Shown here: positions 5,934 through 8,901 of the stretch, in pieces
Position numbering within the stretch: the stretch's first letter is position 1
Layout of the letters: every line of letters begins with the position of its first letter
Source of the DNA: Acinetobacter sp. UBA6641
GTDB taxonomy: Bacteria; Pseudomonadota; Gammaproteobacteria; Pseudomonadales; Moraxellaceae
Direction of reading: 5' to 3'
Assembly (NCBI GenBank): GCA_002455755.1
Contig: DKLL01000191.1
Location: forward strand, 1,865-10,765
Length of the DNA stretch: 8,901 bases
The notes under the pieces: generated by a model
What the model saw: only the letters and a program-made list of their open reading frames with translations
What the model was told of the DNA's origin: nothing
Database searches by the model: none
Translations under genes and position numbers: made by a program

Positions 5934-6049
5934 TGAGCCTAAACACGACGTGGCAAAAAAATGGCACAGTCATTTCTGAATCTGGATGTGCTTCTCCAAT
6001 GATGGTGAACAGTAAAATTCATGCGCAGATTGCCACTTTTACTTTATAA
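5933..6049 (+). CDS. Possible 38-residue small ORF after gspK, unrecognised
   Basis: An ATG overlapping the gspK stop (TGATG arrangement) opens a 38-codon frame beginning MSLNTTWQKNG and ending IATFTL before TAA 6047-6049. The overlap resembles translational coupling, but there is no clear Shine-Dalgarno, no membrane segment and no family I recognise. It may be chance or the remains of a lost gene. Confidence 0.2.
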   Translation: MSLNTTWQKNGTVISESGCASPMMVNSKIHAQIATFTL

Positions 6050-6064
6050 CTTTCGCATTTGCTT

Positions 6065-6070
6065 TATAAT
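6065..6070 (+). promoter_or_regulatory. Probable -10 element upstream of the QueD-like gene
   Basis: TATAAT matches the sigma-70 -10 consensus exactly and lies 38 nt before ATG 6109, within an AT-rich gap after the gsp cluster. No good -35 is at the right distance: TTGCCA at 6030-6035 is too far and TTTACT at 6038-6043 gives 21 nt. A second -10-like TATAAC at 6045-6050 sits 20 nt upstream. Confidence 0.4.
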
Positions 6071-6108
6071 TGATTTTAATTCACAGATTTTTGATTGCAT
6101 CACGGCAC

Positions 6109-6705
6109 ATGTTAATTCGTAAGTTATTTAAGTTTGAAAATGCTCATATTGTGCGAAATTGCACATCGGATCGCTGTAAGCGTTCGATTCATGGTCATAG
6201 CTATAAGGTTGAATTATTGCTTAAGGCTTCGAAGCTTGATCATGGTCAAATGGTCTATGACTTCGGATTATTAAAAGGCGTGATCAAAGATATTTTTGAT
6301 AGTTTTGATCATGCGATCTGCTTCTGGCAACATGATGATGCTGAATATATTGCTGCCTGTAAAAAATTTAGTGCACGCTGGGTGTCTTTACCCGTTTCAC
6401 CCTCTGCAGAACAGTTTTCCCGTATTTTCTTTTATCTGGCACAACAAGTGCTTGCATCTACTATTACCCAAAACGGGGAAGGTGATGTAGAGGTCTATTC
6501 GGTGATTGTGCATGAAACCGATACAGGCTATGCGCAAAGCTTTATCGAAGACATTGAAAATGAGCAAATGGGTATGCTCAGCCTTGATCAAATCGTGTTT
6601 TCTGAACAGGTTCAAGCGGAATGGACTGATCCGGCGATGTATGAAAAATTACAACAAGGCCTTAAATTCCAAAACCCAACGGTAGATATTCAAGTGAAAA
6701 TCTAA
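6109..6705 (+). CDS. 6-pyruvoyl-tetrahydropterin synthase / QueD-family protein, extended form
   Basis: This 198-residue protein belongs to the 6-pyruvoyl/6-carboxytetrahydropterin synthase family. Zinc ligands are visible as H13 (in FENAH) and H28 and H30 (in IHGHSY). Cys23 is the likely catalytic cysteine, five residues before H28 (C-x4-HGH, against C-x3-HGH in E. coli QueD). D51 in VYDFGLLK, D67-H68 in FDHAICF, and E136 in VIVHET match the family's proton relay and pterin-anchoring positions. The protein is well over the roughly 120 residues of E. coli QueD, with about 28 extra residues between DH and E136 and a C-terminal extension of about 60. QueD makes carboxytetrahydropterin for queuosine, but no other queuosine gene is near, so the substrate is open. 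ATG 6109 is chosen because it places FENAH at the usual distance; its ribosome site is weak. Confidence 0.8.
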   Translation: MLIRKLFKFENAHIVRNCTSDRCKRSIHGHSYKVELLLKASKLDHGQMVYDFGLLKGVIKDIFDSFDHAICFWQHDDAEYIAACKKFSARWVSLPVSPSAEQFSRIFFYLAQQVLASTITQNGEGDVEVYSVIVHETDTGYAQSFIEDIENEQMGMLSLDQIVFSEQVQAEWTDPAMYEKLQQGLKFQNPTVDIQVKI

Positions 6706-6753
6706 AGATTATTCAATCAATGGGTATATTGAACGAAGAATTAGGAAGCAAGT

Positions 6754-7467
6754 ATGTCTTTAACTGAACCGCAGCAAACGAAACTCGATAAAATCCAGTT
6801 AGAGGCAAGTTGGAAGAATGCCTTGAGCGAATTTTTGCTCAGCACTCAAATGGATGAGTTAAAACAGTTTCTAGTAACTGAAAAACAATCAGAAAAAATT
6901 ATCTATCCACCCAGTTCACTGATCTTTAATGCGTTAAATACCACGCCATTTAACCGTGTTAAAGTCGTTATTCTGGGGCAGGATCCGTATCATGGCCCAA
7001 ATCAGGCGCATGGTTTAAGTTTTTCAGTGCAAAGAGGGGTTGCATTACCCCCATCTTTACGTAATATTTTTCATGAATTAAATACCGACCTTGGTATTCC
7101 TGTTCCCAAGCATGGGGATTTGACCCGTTGGGCTGAACAAGGAGTATTATTGCTCAATGCAGTATTGACTGTTGAGGCAGGACAGCCGACATCACATCAA
7201 AAACGTGGTTGGGAAGATTTTACTGATCATGTGATTGATGTTTTAAACGAGCAGTGTGAACACATTGTATTTATCCTTTGGGGTGCGTATGCGCAACGTA
7301 AGGGACAACGCATCGATCAAAATAAGCATCTGGTATTAAAAGCTGCACATCCTTCGCCTTTGTCAGCAAACCGTGGTGGTTTTTTTGGTTGTAAAGTCTT
7401 TTCAAAAGCAAATAATTATCTGAAACAAAATGGCATTGAGCCTATAAATTGGCAGCTGGACGCATGA
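6754..7467 (+). CDS. ung: Uracil-DNA glycosylase
   Basis: Ung removes uracil from DNA as the first step of base excision repair in the cytoplasm. The 237-residue protein is a typical family 1 enzyme. It has the water-activating loop GQDPYHG at 75-81 with D77 and Y79, F90 in GLSFS for uracil stacking, N135 in LLLNAVLTV for uracil recognition, and the minor-groove loop HPSPLSA at 199-205, where H199 is catalytic and L204 is the intercalating residue, followed by [17 protein letters not shown] at 6743-6746 precedes ATG 6754 by 7 nt. No residue is missing. The last bases overlap the next gene (ATGA), suggesting the two are translated together, though no functional link is obvious. Confidence 0.97.
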   Translation: MSLTEPQQTKLDKIQLEASWKNALSEFLLSTQMDELKQFLVTEKQSEKIIYPPSSLIFNALNTTPFNRVKVVILGQDPYHGPNQAHGLSFSVQRGVALPPSLRNIFHELNTDLGIPVPKHGDLTRWAEQGVLLLNAVLTVEAGQPTSHQKRGWEDFTDHVIDVLNEQCEHIVFILWGAYAQRKGQRIDQNKHLVLKAAHPSPLSANRGGFFGCKVFSKANNYLKQNGIEPINWQLDA

Positions 7468-8588
7468 CACAATCTCCTGAATTAAAAAATTATCATCCCG
7501 ATCTTATTGTAGAAGAAGCAAAAAATGGCTGGCGCATAGTTCGTCTGAACCGGCCGAAATCTTTGCATGCCCTGGATGAATCTATCGTTACTGCACTTTT
7601 ACAGGTGTTCCAGGATTTTCATTATGATGATGCGGTAAAAGCGATTTGGCTGGATTCAACTACCCCGAAAGCTTTCTGTGCCGGTGGTGATGTACGTAAA
7701 CTGCGTCAGCTAGTCATCAATGACGAAGTGGCCACTGCCAATAAATTCTTTGAACAGGAATATGCATTAGACCTGTTACTTCATAATTATGCCAAGCCGG
7801 TGTTGGTGTGGGGCGAAGGTTATGTGATGGGGGGCGGTTTGGGCCTGTTTATGGCTGCACCATTCCGTTTGGTTACCCCTTATTCGCGTCTGGCGATGCC
7901 TGAAATTAACATTGGCCTGTATCCCGATGTGGGTGCTACGCGCTTTCTCGCAGATCGTGGCGCGATTGGTTTATTTACCGGCTTAACTGGCTCGATTATG
8001 ACTGCAGCGGGTGCTTATGGTATTGGATGGGCCACCCATATTTGTGATGCGCAGCGTGATAGTGTACTTGAAAAGGTCATTAATATTGATTGGGGACATT
8101 ACCCAGCCGGTGATTTTCGTGCCATTGATGACACTTTAAACAGTATGCATCGTCCTGTAGGGCCAGGTCCTTTACAAAACTCTTTGGATGTCATTCATAG
8201 TGTTTGCCGTGGGGTGAATTTTGAACAGGACTATGAATCTATTATCGGACTGAGTGATGCTCGTAGCGACTGGTTGCGTCAAGCCAGTGAAAACCTGCAA
8301 AAAGGTTCACCTGCGACTGCTGCCATTACCTGGCTATTATGGCAGTGGGGCAAGCGTGTTCGTTCCTGGAATGAAGTTTTTGAGCTGGAAACGCAAATAT
8401 CCAACTGGAAGATTCGCCATCCGGATTTTGTAGAGGGTGTGCGGGCACGTTTGGTTGATAAAGACCTGTCTCCAGAATGGAAAAAAGGCAGTGATTTTTC
8501 TTTAAAAACGATTTTTTCTGATTGTCCACCAGTGACCAATATTCAAAGCTGGAATGATCTGTTGAAGCATTATGGAATCATCAGCTAA
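7464..8588 (+). CDS. Enoyl-CoA hydratase/isomerase family protein, 3-hydroxyisobutyryl-CoA hydrolase type
   Basis: This is a 374-residue crotonase-fold protein. The oxyanion-hole motif KAFCAGGD at 69-76 and MGGGLGL at 122-128 are clear. The segment [21 protein letters not shown] at 145-165 resembles 3-hydroxyisobutyryl-CoA hydrolases, where Glu (E147) and Asp (D155) lie in MPE-x-x-IGL-[FY]-PDVG. The length, longer than the 260 or so of ordinary enoyl-CoA hydratases, and the C-terminal region also fit that group, which acts in valine catabolism by releasing CoA from 3-hydroxyisobutyryl-CoA. The exact substrate is not proven, and no valine pathway genes are adjacent. ATG 7464 overlaps the ung TGA by 3 bases; there is no strong Shine-Dalgarno, so translation is probably coupled. 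The in-frame codon at 7449 lies within ung and is less likely. Confidence 0.85.
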   Translation: MTQSPELKNYHPDLIVEEAKNGWRIVRLNRPKSLHALDESIVTALLQVFQDFHYDDAVKAIWLDSTTPKAFCAGGDVRKLRQLVINDEVATANKFFEQEYALDLLLHNYAKPVLVWGEGYVMGGGLGLFMAAPFRLVTPYSRLAMPEINIGLYPDVGATRFLADRGAIGLFTGLTGSIMTAAGAYGIGWATHICDAQRDSVLEKVINIDWGHYPAGDFRAIDDTLNSMHRPVGPGPLQNSLDVIHSVCRGVNFEQDYESIIGLSDARSDWLRQASENLQKGSPATAAITWLLWQWGKRVRSWNEVFELETQISNWKIRHPDFVEGVRARLVDKDLSPEWKKGSDFSLKTIFSDCPPVTNIQSWNDLLKHYGIIS

Positions 8589-8592
8589 TAAT

Positions 8593-8901
8593 ATGACTGA
8601 TGCTACACAATTGACTGATGAATACTGGATGCAGTTTGCTTATGAGCAGGCTGCCATTGCAGCCTCAAAACAAGAGATTCCTGTAGGTGCAGTTATTGTC
8701 AGTCAAAATCAGATTATTGGTGCAGGATATAATGCGCCCATTTGTTTAAATGATCCGACGGCACATGCTGAAGTTCAGGCATTGCGCCAGGCCTGTGCAC
8801 ATCTGAATAATTACCGTTTACCTGAAGACTCGGTTCTTTATGTAACTTTAGAGCCCTGTACCATGTGTGTTGGGGCATTGATTCATGCCAGGGTATCAAG
8901 A
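8593..8901 (+). CDS. tadA: tRNA adenosine(34) deaminase, 5' part
   Basis: TadA deaminates A34 to inosine in the anticodon of tRNA-Arg(ACG). The window ends inside the gene after 103 codons of the 160-170 usual. Visible are EYWMQFAYEQA at 10-20, EIPVGAVIV at 28-36, the zinc/catalytic HAE at 58-60 (in DPTAHAEVQALR), and the second zinc motif LEPCTMCVGA at 86-95 with C89 and C92, then LIHARVSR. All catalytic elements are intact. ATG 8593 is chosen because EYWM then begins at residue 10, as in E. coli (residue 9). An in-frame ATG at 8572 inside the preceding gene would add seven residues and has only GAAG four bases upstream. It lies 4 nt after the hydratase-family gene. Confidence 0.95.
   Translation, partial: MTDATQLTDEYWMQFAYEQAAIAASKQEIPVGAVIVSQNQIIGAGYNAPICLNDPTAHAEVQALRQACAHLNNYRLPEDSVLYVTLEPCTMCVGALIHARVSR

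Noticed and set aside
5951..6044. GTGGCAA (5951-5957) and TTGCCAC (6030-6036) as arms of a terminator before TTTTACTTT
   Set aside because: The loop would be over 70 nt and the T run is broken, so it is not a convincing intrinsic terminator.
6712..6733. Inverted repeat TTCAAT/ATTGAA between the QueD-like gene and ung as terminator or operator
   Set aside because: The stem is six AT-rich pairs with a 10-nt loop and no T tract follows; TATATT at 6725-6730 also lacks a -35.

Overview
The window reads as a chromosomal stretch of an Acinetobacter-like gammaproteobacterium (Moraxellaceae). The basis is protein resemblance (KdsB, HolB, PilZ, TatD, type II secretion pseudopilins, Ung, TadA), AT-leaning codon use, and the kdsB-holB-pilZ-tatD gene order. 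The species cannot be told from the sequence. Every gene I accept lies on the + strand.

Layout. Positions 1-194 hold the 3' end of kdsB (CMP-Kdo synthesis for LPS). Next come holB (clamp-loader delta'), pilZ (type IV pilus assembly) and tatD (metal-dependent hydrolase/DNase). A TetR-family regulator follows, and 9 nt downstream of it begins a type II secretion pseudopilin cluster, gspH-gspI-gspJ-gspK (3024-5933), in which successive genes overlap or nearly touch. After a gap of about 175 nt with a probable -10 element come a QueD/PTPS-family protein (6109-6705), ung (uracil-DNA glycosylase), an enoyl-CoA hydratase/3-hydroxyisobutyryl-CoA hydrolase family gene whose start overlaps the ung stop, and the 5' part of tadA (tRNA A34 deaminase), cut by the window end.

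How the genes fit together. GspH, I, J and K are the minor pseudopilins that form the tip of the type II secretion pseudopilus. All four carry a prepilin-peptidase type N-terminus. PilZ serves the related type IV pilus machine. The rest are housekeeping genes of DNA replication and repair, LPS synthesis and tRNA modification.

Most notable observation. gspI and gspJ have extremely long prepilin leaders (57 and 70 residues before the G^F cleavage site, where about 6-15 is usual). In both genes the extra sequence is largely the same kind of element: a repeat of about 125-140 bp, inserted in the same reading frame and ending at the cleavage motif. The two copies can fold into similar consecutive hairpins, and several base pairs differ between copies in a compensated way. 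A third, shrunken copy seems to lie just upstream in the gspJ leader. This looks like a palindromic repeat family that enters genes in frame and is tolerated because prepilin peptidase would remove the encoded peptide.
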